Source: Cymbidium sinense
Taxonomy: Eukaryota > Streptophyta > Magnoliopsida > Asparagales > Orchidaceae
DNA: 64,000 bases
Assembly: GCA_021442155.1 (NCBI GenBank)
Contig: CM038215.1
Location: 275,888,413 to 275,952,412 of the forward strand
Direction: 5' to 3'
In this document: piece after piece, positions 34,891 to 47,136 of the stretch
How the letters are laid out: every line of letters starts with the position of its first letter
How positions within the stretch are numbered: position 1 is the first letter of the stretch
Translations under genes and position numbers: made by a program
Notes under the pieces: model-generated
Database searches by the model: none
Told to the model about the DNA's origin: nothing
What the model saw: the letters and a program-made list of their open reading frames with translations, nothing else

Positions 34891-37640
34891 CTTATTGTTT
34901 AGGTTTTGGTTTATGTTTATTAGCTTTTAGGGTTTAGGTTTATTTTTTTTATTTATTAAGTTACTTTAGGTTTAGGTTTAGAGTTTAGGGTTAGGTTTTA
35001 GTGATTAGGGTTTTGGGTTTTGGGTTATGGGTTTTATGATTTATGATTTTAGAGTTTAGGGTTTAGGGTTATGGTTTACGGTTTAGTGTTTAATGTTTAA
35101 GGTTTAGTGTTTAGTATTTAGGATTTAGGGTTAGCTTAGGGTTAAGTGTTAGTTTAGGGTTTAGGATTGAAGATTTAGAGTTTAGGTTTAGTGTGGAGGG
35201 AGGGAGTGGGTTAGGTGGCTCAGGGAGTTTATTTATAAGTAGGATTTTAGGAGGTGGGTTTAGGGCCCAGGGTTTAGGGTTTAAGTTTAGGAGTGCAGGT
35301 AGGTTTAGTGAAGTTTAGGAGTTTAAGGTTTAGGGTTTAGTGTTTATCTTAGCATGGGATTTTAGGGTTTGGGTTTAGCATTTAGGGGGAGATTTTATGG
35401 CTCAATGTTAGTTAGGCCTGGGGTAGGGTTAGTTAGGTTAGGCAAAGTTTAGTTTAAAATGGTTTTAGGTTTAAGATTTGGTAGGGTCTAGTAGGGATAT
35501 TAGGGTCAGAGGTTTAGGGTCACAATTTAGGGTTTAACATTTAGGGTTTATTATTTAGGGTTTATGATTTATGGTTTAAGGTTTTTAGGGTTTAGGGTTT
35601 ACGATTTAGGTTTTAGAGATTTTTTTAATTTTTTTTTAAAATTAGGTAAGCTGGTTGGTTTAGGTTTATTTAGTTTATTTTTGAACTATTTTAGCTTATT
35701 TTATTATTTATATTAATTTAGATTTACTTTTATTTTTATTTTATTTTATTTGTTTATATTAAGTTTATTTATTTTAGATTATTTTTATTTTTATTTTATT
35801 TTTTAGGTTTCTAATTTATTTTTTATTTTAGGTTTAAGTTTAGGTTTTATTTTTTAGTTTTGGTTTAGGTTTACATTTCATTTATTTTTAGTTTAATTTA
35901 TTTTATTTAGTTTAGGTTTAGGTTTAGGTTTAGTTTATTTTAGGTTTAGATTTAGGTTTTATTTATTTTAGTTTATGTTTAGGTTTATTTTATTTTTATT
36001 TTAGGTTTAATTCTTTTTTGAAGTTTAGGGTTTAGGTTTTATTTTTTATTTATTGTTTAGGTTTTATTAAATTTTTAGGTTTAGGATTTTATTTAGTTTT
36101 CATTTTATTTTATTTTTTTTATTTATTTAGTTACATTAGGTTTAGAGTAGTTAGTTAGGAAAGGGTTTAGGAGTAGGTTAATTTTTAGGTTATGGTTTTA
36201 GGGTTTAGCATTTTAGCATTTAACTGAAGTTAGGGTTAGCCAGGGTAGGGTCAGAGAGAGATGTGATAAGGTAGCATCAGTAAGGTTGAGGTCTGGGTAC
36301 ATTTAGGGTCAGGATAGAGCCCAGGTCTTTAGCATTTAGGGCCTGGGTGGATAGGAGATTAGGCCCAGCACAGTAGGGTAAGTGTTTAGGAGAGAGTGGG
36401 AGGAGCAGGGTTTAGGGTTAATTGTGGGTGATTATGGTTTAAGATCTGGTTAGTTTAGGGTTTCCCAAGGTTTAAAGTTTAGGGTTAGGGTTTAGGATTT
36501 AGGGTTTAGGGTGGATGGTTTTAAGTTTAGGGTTGAGGTCTCAGGTTTAGTGGTCTGTTTAGGGTTGAGGGCTTAAAGTTGTAGGTTTAGGATTTTGTAT
36601 TGATTTTCTTAAAAGAAAGGTGGTAGTTTAGGTTTATTTAGTTTATTTTTAATTATTACTTTTTTTATTTTTTTTTTATTTAGATTTTATTTTTTATTAA
36701 GTTATTTATTTATATTAGGTTTATTTATTTTTGTTTAGTTTTATTTTTATTTAATTTTTTAGGTTTAGGTTTTATATTTTTTCTTTTTAAGTTTATGTTT
36801 TAGTTTTTATTTTATTTTTTTAGGTTTAGTTTTTAGTTTTTTATTTTATGTTTATTTTTAGGTTTAATTTTTTAGTTTAGGCACATGTTTAGGTTTAGGT
36901 TTATTTTATTTTTAGTTTAATTTATTTCATTTAGTTTAGGTTTAGGTTTTCTTCATTTTAGTATAATTCATTTTAGTTTAGGTTTAGGTTTATTTTATTT
37001 TTATTTTAGGTTTAGGTTTTTTTTTTAGTTTAAGGTTTAGGTTCTATTTTTTATTTGTTTTTTAGGTTTTATTTTAATGTTTCTTTTTTATGTTTAGTTT
37101 ATATTTAGTTTATATTTTATTTTACTTTAAGTTTATTTTATTTTTATTATACCTTTAGTTTTATTTTATTTTGGTTTTTTATTATTACATTTGTTTTATT
37201 TTTTAGTATAGTTTAAGTTTTTTATTTATTTTATTTTAGTTTATTTTTATTAGTTTATTTTCTTTTATTTTTAGGTTTAGGTTTAAGTTTTAGTTTAGGT
37301 TTTTATTATATTTTATTTTATATTTTATTTAGGTTTAAGGTTTAGGGTTTTTTTTGTTTTATTTAGTTTAGCTTTAGGTTTTTAGGTTTTTAGGGTTTAG
37401 GGTTTAGTATTAGTTTAGTGTTTATGGTTTAGGGTTTAGGGTTTGGTGTTTAGGATTTATGGTTTATGGTTGTAGGTTTTAAATTTCAGGGTTTAGGGTT
37501 TAGGGTTTAGGGTTTAGGGTTTCTGGTTTAGGGTTTTTAGGGGTTAGGCTTTAGGGTTTAGGGTTTAGGATTTAGGTTTTAAGTTTTAGGCTTAGGGTTT
37601 ACTTTTTAGTTTAGGGTTTAAGGTTTAAGTTAATGGTTCT
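34891..37640. repeat. Array block with two T-rich segments and two G-rich islands
   Basis: TTTAGGG-like repeats run to about 35200, a G-rich segment to 35520, TTTAGGG-like to 35620. A T-rich block from aaaattaggtaagct near 35638 runs to about 36150. A G-rich island with GGTCAGG/GGGCC words covers about 36150-36600, a second T-rich block reaches 37390, and TTTAGGG-like repeats end the block. Two T-rich segments without a GRP copy between them suggest a lost GRP module near 36150. Confidence 0.87.
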
Positions 37641-38109
37641 TTTTTTAATAGTGAACAAATCTAGGTACAACATTTCTTGTTTTTGAATTCATCAACTAGG
37701 TAGAACACCAAGTTTTCTAAGATGCAAGTGATAACACAGATTAAAAATTAGGACGCATAGAGAAAATCAAAAACCTTAGGTAACTAGAACTATCTCTATT
37801 GTAAAGACACATTTCCATAAGCAGTAGATCAAATCTGTCGTTCTTCAGTTGCTCCAGTTCCATCAGAACCACCCTGGCCTCTCAAGTAGCGGGATCTTCC
37901 ATCATATCCCTGATCTGTCCCTCCACCATAACCACCACGGTTGTAACCTTCATCGCTCGTCCCTCCTCCATAAATACAACCAACATATCCACCAGTACCT
38001 CCAGATCCCCAACCACCACTATGATAACCGGTGCCTTCGCCTTCACACGATCAGATCTAACCTGAGCTTGGTTAACGGTGATGTTCCTACCGTCAAGGTT
38101 CTACCCATT
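37641..38109 (-). pseudogene. GRP exon-2 pseudogene, copy 7
   Basis: The - strand reads N-G-stop-N-L-D-G-R-N-I-T-V-N-Q-A-Q, with CAG to TAG at codon 3, then a frameshift in the S-R-S-D-R region. The Gly-rich tail (Y-G-G, R-S-D-E-G-Y-N-R-G-G) continues in other frames. The full 3' UTR module is present. An acceptor-like ATAAG is kept. The + strand frame 37849-38127 is a shadow of this exon. Confidence 0.85.
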
Positions 38110-39656
38110 CTTATGGTTTGGCTTTAGCTTTAATTTTATTAGCTTTTAGGGTTTAGGTTAATTTTTTTTACTTATTTAGTTACTTTAGGTTTAGGTTTTG
38201 TGTTAGAGTTTAGTGATTATGTTAGGGAGGGGTTTAGGGGTAGGTTTTAGGGTTTGTGGAGGGGCCAGGGTTAGGTCAGGTGGGTTTAGGATTTGAGGTT
38301 AGGATTGGAGGGTTAAGGCCCAGTTAGTGTTTTTGGAAGATTTAGGGTTGTGGTGGTGAAGGTTTAGGGCCCAGTCCCAGGTGAGTTGGTGGTCAGCCTG
38401 ATTTTATGTCAGGTCACAGATTTAGGCCCAAGGTGGTATGGGGCCCAGGGCCCAGGCCTGGGCTGGCCCATGATTTAGGATAGGTGGAGTTTCCAGTTTA
38501 GTGTGGGTCCCAAAGAGGTGGAACATTGATTATCAGGAGTAAGTTTAGGGCTCAGGGAGTTAGTTTATGGTTTATGGCCTGGGCCCAGGATTTAAGGTAG
38601 CATAGGTAGATTATTTAGGTATTAGGTAGGAGGTTTAGGAGTTTGTTTGGTTTATGGTTTTAGGGTTTGCTCAGGGAGTGTATCTTCCGTTAGGGTGGCC
38701 TAGGGTTTACAATTTAGTGTTTAGGGTATAGGGTTTAGGGTTTTGGATTTAGGGTTTAGGGTTTTTAGGGTTTGGGGTTTTCGGTTGAAGGTTTAGTAGT
38801 TTTTTTTTAATTTATTTTTTCCTTAAACTAACTAAGCACGTATGTTAGGTTTATTTAGTTTATTTTTTATTTATTTTAGTTTATTTTTATTTTTAAATTT
38901 ATTTAGGTTTATTCTTATTTTTATTTCATTTAGTTTATTTATATTAGGTTTATTTATTTTAGTTTAGTTTTCTTTTTATTTTATGTTTTAAGTTTAGGTT
39001 TTATTTTTTATTTTTAGATTTAGGTTTCAGTTTTTATTTTATTTTTTTAGGTTTAGGTTTTAAGTTTTTTATTTTAAGTTTATTTTTAGTTTTTATTATT
39101 TTAGTTTAGGTTTAGGTTTAGGTTTCATTTATTTTAATTTAGGTTTAGGTTTATTTAATTTAATTATAGGTTTAAGTCTTTTTTTTTTTAAATTTGGGTT
39201 TAGGTTTGATTTTTTATTTATATTTAGGTTTTAGATTAACATTTAGTTTTTAGTTTTAGGTAATTATTTAGTTTTTATTTTATTTTACTTTAGGTTTTAT
39301 TAAGGTTTTATTTTATTTTAGTTTAGTTTATTTTATTTTATTTTAGTTTATTTTATTTTATTTTAAGTTTAGGTTTAGGTTGTAGTTTTTTCATTTTATT
39401 TTATTTTCTATTTTATTTAGGTTTAGTGTTTAGGGTTCATTTATTTTTATGTTTATTTTGTTTAGTTTTTTAGGTTTTAGGATTTAGGGTTTAGTGTTTA
39501 GGTTAGTTTAGGGTTTAGGGTTTGGGGTTTGGGTAGGTGGGTTTGGAGGGTTTGGGTTTAGGGTTTAGGGTTTAGGGTTTAGGATTAGGGTGTGGTTTAG
39601 GGTTTAGGTTTAGGTTTTATGTTAGTTATGGTTTAGTGGTTTAGGTTTCAAGGGAT
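38110..39656. repeat. Telomere-like / GC island / T-rich / telomere-like array block
   Basis: Intron remnant to about 38240, then a GC-rich island (GGGCCCAGGGCCCAGG and related words) to about 38700. A T-rich block runs from ttaaactaactaagca near 38823 to 39470, followed by TTTAGGG-like repeats to the next GRP copy. Confidence 0.9.
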
Positions 39657-40105
39657 TTAAAAAAATGAGATTAAACATTTCTTCTTTTCGATTTCATCAA
39701 GCAAGTAGCACACCAAGTTTTGTAAGACACAAGTGACGACATAGATAAAAAATGAGCATGCATAGAGAAAATGAAAAAGCCTAGATAATAAGAACCGTCC
39801 CCACTTTAAAGACATAGTTCCATAAGTAGTAGATTGGATCATCCATTCTTTAGATTCTCCAGTTCCCATCAGAACTACCCCGCCTCTCAAGTAGCGGGAT
39901 CAGCCATCATATACCCTCTATCACTACCACGACTATAACCTCCATTGCTCATCCTGCCTCCATAACCCCCACCTCTATATCCACCAGAACCTCCAAATCC
40001 CCCACCACCACTGTGATAACTGCCACCTAGGCCTTAGCCTCCACGGTCAGATCTAGACTGAGTTTGGTTGGCGATGATGTTCTTGCTATCAAGGTTCTGC
40101 CCATT
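39657..40105 (-). pseudogene. GRP exon-2 pseudogene, copy 8
   Basis: Acceptor CCCTAAG is intact. The - strand reads N-G-Q-N-L-D-S-K-N-I-I-A-N-Q-T-Q-S-R-S-D, then R-G-G-stop (the same GAA to TAA stop as copies 3 and 11). The frame then stays open through G-G-S-Y-H-S-G-G-G, G-G-Y-R-G-G-G-Y-G-G and Y-S-R-G until a frameshift near the end. With copies 3, 4 and 15 it is one of the better preserved copies. The distal 3' UTR is slightly shortened. Confidence 0.87.
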
Positions 40106-41029
40106 CTTAGGGTTTAAGTTTATGTTTAAGTTTATTTGCTTAGGATTTTATTTGTTACTTTAGGTTAAAGTTTAAGAATTTAGGATTAGGATTAGGATTA
40201 GGGAGTTTAGGGTTTAGGGTTTAGGTTAAGGGTTTTGGGTAGTGATTAGGGTTTAGGTTAGGGTTTAGGAGGATTTTAGTGTTGCTAGGGGTTAGTAGGT
40301 TTATCATTAGAGGTTTAGGGTTATGGATTTAGGTTTTAGAATTGGTTTAGGGCCCAGGGTTAGGGCCTGGGAGGGAGGATTAGGTTTATGGAGTTGGGTT
40401 ATTGGTTTAAGAATTAAGTTTCTAGTTTAGAGCCCATGAGTTACCACCAGCCTTTAGGGTTAGGGAGCTTTGGCTTTAGGGCCCAGGGAGTCAGTGGAGG
40501 TTTAGGGTGGGGGTTTTAGGTTTAGAGTTTAGGCCCAGGTTTAGTTTTAGGTCATTTAGGTTTAGAGCCCAGGGGTATGGTAATAGGGAGGTGGGTTAGA
40601 GCCAGGCTCATGAATTAAGATCTAGTAGAATTTTGGTGGGCCCAGGGGGATCAAGTTTATTAGGTCAGAGTAGGGAGAGAGTGAGTTGGAAGATCAGTGC
40701 GGCAGTTTAGGGCCCAGGAGGAGGGCCCAGGGTTTATTAGGAGTTTAAGCATTTGGGGTTAGGGAGAGGGAGGGAGTTTAAGTGGGTTTAGGAGTTTAGT
40801 AAGATTTTGGTTAGGGTTTTTTAGGTTTAGGTTTAGATAGAAGGAGGTTTTATGGTTATTAAGTTGGTTTAGGATATAGGGTTTATAGTGGTTAGTATAA
40901 GGTTTTATGGTTTATATTTTTAAGTTATTTTAGGTGTGGATTAGGAGGTTTAGGGTTTTTAAGATTTTTAGGGTTTAAGGTTTAGTGTTTAGGTTTCAGT
41001 TTGTGATTTAGGGTATAAGGTTTAATGTT
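40106..41029. repeat. Telomere-like block with GC-rich island, no T-rich segment
   Basis: The intron remnant is followed by TTTAGGG-like repeats to about 40340. A GGGCCCAGG-containing G-rich island spans about 40340-40860, then degenerate TTTAGGG-like repeats reach 41029. The T-rich segment present in most units is absent. Confidence 0.87.
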
Positions 41030-41385
41030 TTTTTTAATAGTGAACAAATTCAGATTCTACATTTCTTCTTTTTTTATTTCATCGACCAAGTAGCAGACCA
41101 AGCTATCTAAGATAAAAGTGATGACATAGATAAAAAATGTGCAGACATAGAGGAAACCAAAAACCCTAGATAACTATAACTGTCTCTACTATAAAGACAT
41201 AGTTCCCTAAGCAGCAGATTAGATCAGCCATTCTTTAGTTTCTCTAGTTCCAATCAGAACCACCCTTGCCTCTTGAGTAGCAGAATTTGCCATCATATCC
41301 CAAATCTATCGCTCCACCCACCGCATGGTCAGTAACCTTCGCTTCTCTCACTCCTCCCACACCTTCATATCCACCGACCTCAGTA
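41030..41385 (-). pseudogene. GRP exon-2 pseudogene, copy 9 (5' truncated)
   Basis: The 3' UTR module and the C-terminal Gly-rich part are present, but the exon stops near 41385, before the RRM end; TTTAGGG-like repeats follow directly. Copy 12 is truncated at nearly the same place and is followed by very similar sequence, so the two descend from one truncated ancestor. Confidence 0.82.
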
Positions 41386-42411
41386 GGTTAGGTTTATGGA
41401 TAGGGTTTAGGGTTTAGGGTTTAGGCTTTAGGGTTCGGGGTTTAGTGTTTGGGCTTTAGGGTTTAGAGTTTCTAGGGTTTAGGGTTTGTGTTTTAGGGAT
41501 AGCTTATGATTTAGGGTTATTTTAGGTTTTAGGGTTTAGGGTTTAGGGTTTTGGGGTTTAGGGTTTCAAGGATCAGGGTTTAGAGTTTAATGTTTAGGGT
41601 TTAGGGTTTAGGGATTCGGTTTATGGTTTAGGGTTTAGGGTTTAGGATTTAGAGTTTAGGGTTTTAGGGCTTGGGTTTTTTAGGGTTTAGGATTTACGGT
41701 TTAAGGTTTAGGGTTTAGGGTTTAGGGTTTAGGATTTAGGATTTAGGATTTTTAGGGTTTAGGGTTTAGGATGTAGGGTTTAGGGTTTTTTATTAAGTTT
41801 TTAAATTTTTTTTTAAATTAAGCAAATGAGTAGGTTTAGGTTTATTTTGTTAATATAGTTTATTTTTTATTAATTTTAGTTTAATTTATTATTTTATTTA
41901 TATTTAGGTTCATTTTTTTATCTAGTTTAGTTTATTTATTTTAGGTTTATTTATTCTAGGTCAAGTTTTTTATTTTAATTTATTTTTAAGGTTTAGGTTT
42001 AGGTTTAGGTTTATTTTTTAGTTTAGTTTTTTTTTTTTTTTTTTTAGGTTTAGGCTTTATTTTTTATTTTTAGGTTTAAGTTTATATTTTTATTTTATTT
42101 ATTTAGGTCTAGGTATTTTGTATTTAGCAGTTTTTGGCCTGTTTAGGGTTTAGGTTTAGGTTTAACTTTAGGTTTAGGTTTTAGTTTATTTTATGGAGTT
42201 ATATTTAGGTTTAGTTTTTTTGGAGGTTTGGGTTTTTTATGTTTAGGGTTTAAGGTTTAGTCTTTAGGGTTGTAGGTTTAGGGTTTAGGATTTAGGGTTT
42301 ATGGTTTAGGAATTATGGTTTAATGTTTAGGGTTTACGGTTTAGAATTTAGAGTTTAGAGATTTTAGGGTTTAGGGTTTAGGGTTTAGGGTTTAGGGTTT
42401 ATGGTTTAGGG
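41386..42411. repeat. Telomere-like / T-rich / telomere-like array block
   Basis: TTTAGGG-like repeats run to about 41790, a T-rich block from aaattaagcaaatgag near 41815 to about 42240, then TTTAGGG-like repeats to the poly(T) at 42412. The last 17 bases (42395-42411, gggtttatggtttaggg) recur at 51017-51033 beyond the LINE. This block is closely matched by 56976-58083. Confidence 0.9.
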
Positions 42412-42420
42412 TTTTTTTTT

Positions 42421-45400
42421 CAAAGAAACCCCATTATACGGGGGTATTTTATTGCCACAAAAAAAAGGGTTACAAGATCCTTAAAGAGGATAAACAATCT
42501 CGCTCAAAGAGCTACAAGCCTAAGGAGTAAATCCCCTCTAAGTACATCCAAAAGCAAGAGAAAACATTAAAGCAATCAAAAGATACAATATGGCTAACAT
42601 AATAATCGAAAGGAAGATTAAGGCCAATGCTGATGGTTGTAAGAGAGCTTGGTAATATGGAGCAAACAAGAGAACAAGGGAGAATCACCGCAAAGTGACA
42701 CTAGAGGAGATTAGAGTAAGTAAAGTAATACAAATAGAGAGATAAATGAAAACAATAAAAGCGAGAGCGATAATAAGGAAAGTTGATAAAGAAGGCTCAG
42801 CTCAATCACCAAATTGGGGCGATGCAAAATTGAGCATCCAAACTTCATTAGAAGGGTTACATCACATGAGCTACTACCATACCAAAAGGGAGTGAAAACA
42901 TCACAACCATCATAGCCAACAAACGTGAGGAGGTAACACCATTGTTGATAGTCTTTGAACTTTATTACCTGCAATCCTAGACACAATCATATCTAAAATA
43001 GAGAGGTAATTGCAAAGAGCTAAATGGTAAGTTGTCTCATTCAAGAAAGATATCGAATATAGTCATCCCGATATGAGTATATAAACATAGGGAATTAGTC
43101 ATCTTAGCTAGAGCCTCATATCCAAGTGAAACCAAACATATAAACCCACCAAAAAAAAAATAGGATGAGATAACTTCGATCCGCTAATCAATTCAATGAT
43201 CTTATAGTTCAGACCTTCCCATCATAAGATATATAATTGAAACTTTCAGGGCAGGAAACAACCCCCTTTTTTATGTCTATATGAGTTATTGGAGAAAGAC
43301 AATTGTAAAGGAAGGCAGCATAGCTCAACAAAAAAAGGCAACCAACCAAAACTAACAACAAGTAAGAACATTTAGAGCTACTCATGGTATACCGGTCAAA
43401 ATTGATAATCCAGCTCAATAAACCAAGAGAACAAGACAACAAAAGTCGAACTTCCCATAACACCACTCTTTCGAATAGATAGCTCAAAAATTGCACAAAC
43501 CAATGACCGAGATAGAATAGAGACAATAGCCAGAAATGCAAATTATAGCATTCGAGATGAACAACAGCCCAAGTAAAATAGCACGGCATACAGAAAGCCA
43601 ACCCCAACAGTAAAACAAGTAATGCAACAATGTAAAATAGAATGCAAAAAAGATAGGACAATGGATAACCAAAGCAAAAAAATAGCCAAGACAGCAACAA
43701 TGAAGACGGCAACATTCGAGACAGGGAAGGACTACAGATTGGCCATAAAACCTCCCAATCGAGATAGTAGGCCATAAAAGTAGATATCTTGAAGGCCAAC
43801 AGGCGAAATCTCCAAAACCATCACCATCGAGCATCAGAGCATTAAATGTTTCTTTGAGCGAAGGACCCAAGAAATCTTACAACATAGAAGGAGCCAACAA
43901 GGGTGGCCAGATAAACCAAGCCAGGAAATTTCCAGGACATGAAATAATCAAAATAACAAAAACCAGCTAGCATGTCATAATGCCTCCCATCCAATATAAG
44001 CAGAACAGTCAGGTTTATCAGAGAGAATGAAAGAAATAGCGGCGGATATGATAGATCACATTAGTCGATGATAAGCAACTAAAATACCAAAGAAAGGGGT
44101 TCAAAGCAAAGTCCACCAAGCAATCAGCAACATCATGTTGAACAAGGTAAACCAGAACCCCGGACACAATCGATGTAATAACAGACAAGACCAACAAGCT
44201 GGCCAAGAGGCCACCCAAAATTATATATAAGTAAATGGAAGGATAGATAATGAATAGCACCCCACCCCAAGCAAATTACATTCAGAGAAATCAGATCAGT
44301 AACAGGGTGCTTAATCACCATAATCCAACACTGCCAAGGATAGTGACAATAATAACCAATAGGATTGCCAATAATCCCATTATGCTTATAAGATAAACCA
44401 TTGATGCCCTTCCAGCATAACAAAAAAGGATATTTAAAGGATATTTAAAAAAGCATGTTCACAACATAACAAATGGAGAGACCACGGCAAGGACAAACAA
44501 CAATCCATGTTGGCATCTTCTTTGGACAAGGAAACAGAAAACCAAAATCGTGAATACAAAATTACCCACAATCACGAAATGCGGATAATGATCCATTGAG
44601 AAAATCCAAGCTTGCTGCGCCTGGAAAACAAAACCAGAGATAGCCAGATTGACAGAAGCCTTAAAGAACCAAATTAGCCTCAGAAAAACTACCACATAAG
44701 GAACCTTCAAAATAGCAGCAACAATATCCCTATTCAGCCCACAATCCTTGGAGAAATACCCCACAGGCTTGCCAAAATAACAGTCATTGAGAGTATACCA
44801 ACCATAGTTTATGATCAAGTAGAACAATTGATAAGTCATAGTGATGCACAATACTAACGACTAAAAGGGATATTATAGCAGTTAAGACAGTAGCCCAGAA
44901 ATAGCTAATCAGATAAACCAAATCCACAAACATCCAAAGTCTTAAGCAGCAGGTAACATCGGACTATAGTACCACCACGAGAAATGGCACTCCAATCCAA
45001 GAAGGTAAGCGGACCCAATAGATGCAGATTACAATATAAACAAAGAGGCGTAGATATGATTCCGCGACCACCGAAATGAGCGAATAACCGAAATAATTGG
45101 GCAATAGAGTCACTCCCATTAGAGCAACTATTGCAACATAAGTTATTAAGGGTAATGAAAGCACCACAAGATCCAAAGAAACCTCAGAAACAGAAATGGC
45201 ATGATGAATGGGGTCCGGGTTCCAAGAAAACAACATCGAGGATGATAAGTATCAAACAAAAAACCAAATGTCCTCTTCATGCACAAAATGAAATAACTCC
45301 CAGTAAAGAAAAATGTCAAGGAGAGTTAGAACACAAGGGAACGAGAAAACCGAGAAAAGAGAGCGAAGAGGAGAGTTAGATTCGAGGTAAGGAAGCGAAT

Positions 45401-45528
45401 TGTCCAAGTTAACCACGCGGTATTTGGGTAATGTAAATTGATTAAAGAGGATGATATCTTGTCTAATCGCACCGATTGGCAAGGTAATCAAGCCTGGCGT
45501 TTACGCTAAACATGAGTGATGGTAAAAT
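42421..45528 (-). other. Long T/G-rich 3' region of LINE copy D
   Basis: About 3.1 kb lies between the RNase H end and the poly(A) tail. Near its end it shares the cttaaagaggataaac / gctcaaagagctac block with copies A, B and F. Frames such as 43209-43799 and 44459-44851 on - are long but hydrophobic (L/F/Y/C-rich) and match no domain I know. At this base composition chance frames are expected, so I do not call them genes. Confidence 0.65.
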
Positions 45529-45885
45529 TCATTGAGAGAGAAGAGCCCTAGTTTGCTTGAGGAGGTAGTACAAACAAGCGTTGCTCATATTGGTAGAAGT
45601 CAAAAGGTCAATCGTAGAAGAAGCGTCCACCTCTATCCAAATATTGAGGTCATTTTGAAGACAAATTTCTAGAGCTTTGTGGACAGCCATAAGCTCGGTA
45701 TAAGAGGTCTTTGGAAATAAGGGGATAAGCAAATGCACATAGAACAATACCCTTAGAATCCCGAAAATGCCTCCACAACCCGAGCCATTATGAGAGACGA
45801 GCCATCATTAATTTTAATAATATGATCAAGAGGTTTTTCCAAAAACCATTCTATCATAGTAAGGTAGACCGGAAGGTTGAGGCCA
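45529..45885 (-). pseudogene. RNase H domain of LINE copy D
   Basis: The - strand shows H-I-I-K-I-N-D-G-S-S (the D-G-S-S start, in one frame). After a frameshift come C-A-F-A-Y-P-like residues, then T-S-Y-T-E-L-M-A-V-H-K-A-L-E-I-C-L and I-W-I-E-V-D-A-S-S-T (45529-45747). The catalytic Glu (T-E-L-M-A) and Asp (E-V-D-A) are kept, unlike copy B. Downstream comes the T/G-rich region. Confidence 0.85.
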
Positions 45886-46124
45886 GGTTTATTAGCAGAT
45901 TTATATTTTAAAATGCTTGTGATGGATTAAATTGGCTTTAAACAAGTCACAAATTTTTTTTTTTAGTTCTAGCAATAATCCTCATGTGATTCATACGAAT
46001 CCCGATGTTTAGCTTCATTTGGTCCATCCATATGAACCAAATAAGAGTAATGGCGATTATGATTTTAATATGACCTTTAATTGCATTGTCAAAGTAAACT
46101 TCAAGAAGTTGATATATAAATTAA

Positions 46125-46295
46125 AGAACAATTAAAATTGATAGTGTTGAATAGATTGTCATACCAAATCCAAATTTTAGAGGCAATAGTCCCATTAACA
46201 AAAACATGGTTAACATTCTCAATATGGGAACAACATTGACATTTAGAGGGTAAATAAAACCCTTTACCCCACAACAAAGAGTCAATAGGAATAAA
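46125..46295 (-). pseudogene. zf-RVT zinc-binding region of LINE copy D
   Basis: The - strand reads G-F-Y-L-P-S-K-C-Q-C-C-S-H-I-E-N-V-N-H-V-like sequence (46200-46270), matching the same motif in copy B. It sits between RT and RNase H as expected for plant L1-type LINEs. Confidence 0.75.
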
Positions 46296-47136
46296 GTTTT
46301 TTAGGATATGCCAAGTACAGAAGAAGAGGGGATATTGCTATTCCAAATTTTGGAGAACACAATAGAAGAATCGATTTTCTTTAGTGTGAATCCACACATT
46401 TTAAGGTTGAAATCCCCATTATGAGATAACTTAAAGATAATCGATCATGATTGTTAGGAGTGATAGGAATACTAGTAATCATATTTAAGAAAGTGGAAGG
46501 AATAGAATCTGTTAATCTTACTAGTGTTCCACATGTGGTTTTGCCGAGAATGAATTAACTCTAATAGCATAGGTGGAGTGAGTGTAGAGTAAGTCATCAA
46601 TGGATCCACAACCACTCAGTTGTCTTGCCAAAAAAAAAAATTGAGTTTATGCCCCAAAAAAATTAAGGATTGCATCCCATGAACAAAGTCTTCTCCACAC
46701 GGAGAATCGATTTAAAAGGGACAAATGAGAGGATGTTTACCACGGCAATATTTAGAAGTCATGAAATTCACCCAAAGACTATTTTTGCTCCTAAAAGTTC
46801 CACCAAAGTTTGTAGGAGAAGGCATTGATAACTTCTTTGATGGATTTACATCCCGGACCTCCCTCTTCAAGAGTACCACAACTTTTAGACCAAGATGACC
46901 GGTGCATTCTTTTAGAGGATGTATTGGTTCCCTAGAAGAATTTGTTTAAAGAGGCGCTCAATTCTATTGATGGTAGAGTTGGTAGGCACAATGGTTTGAA
47001 GAAGGTATATATGGGCATGGAATTTAGAGTGCTCTTGATCAAGGTAAAACCAGAAGAGAGTAAATGAAATTCCCAAACCAAAATTTTGTTAGAAATTTTT
47101 GAATTAGATCATCAAAAGGTGAGATCTTTTTGGCCT

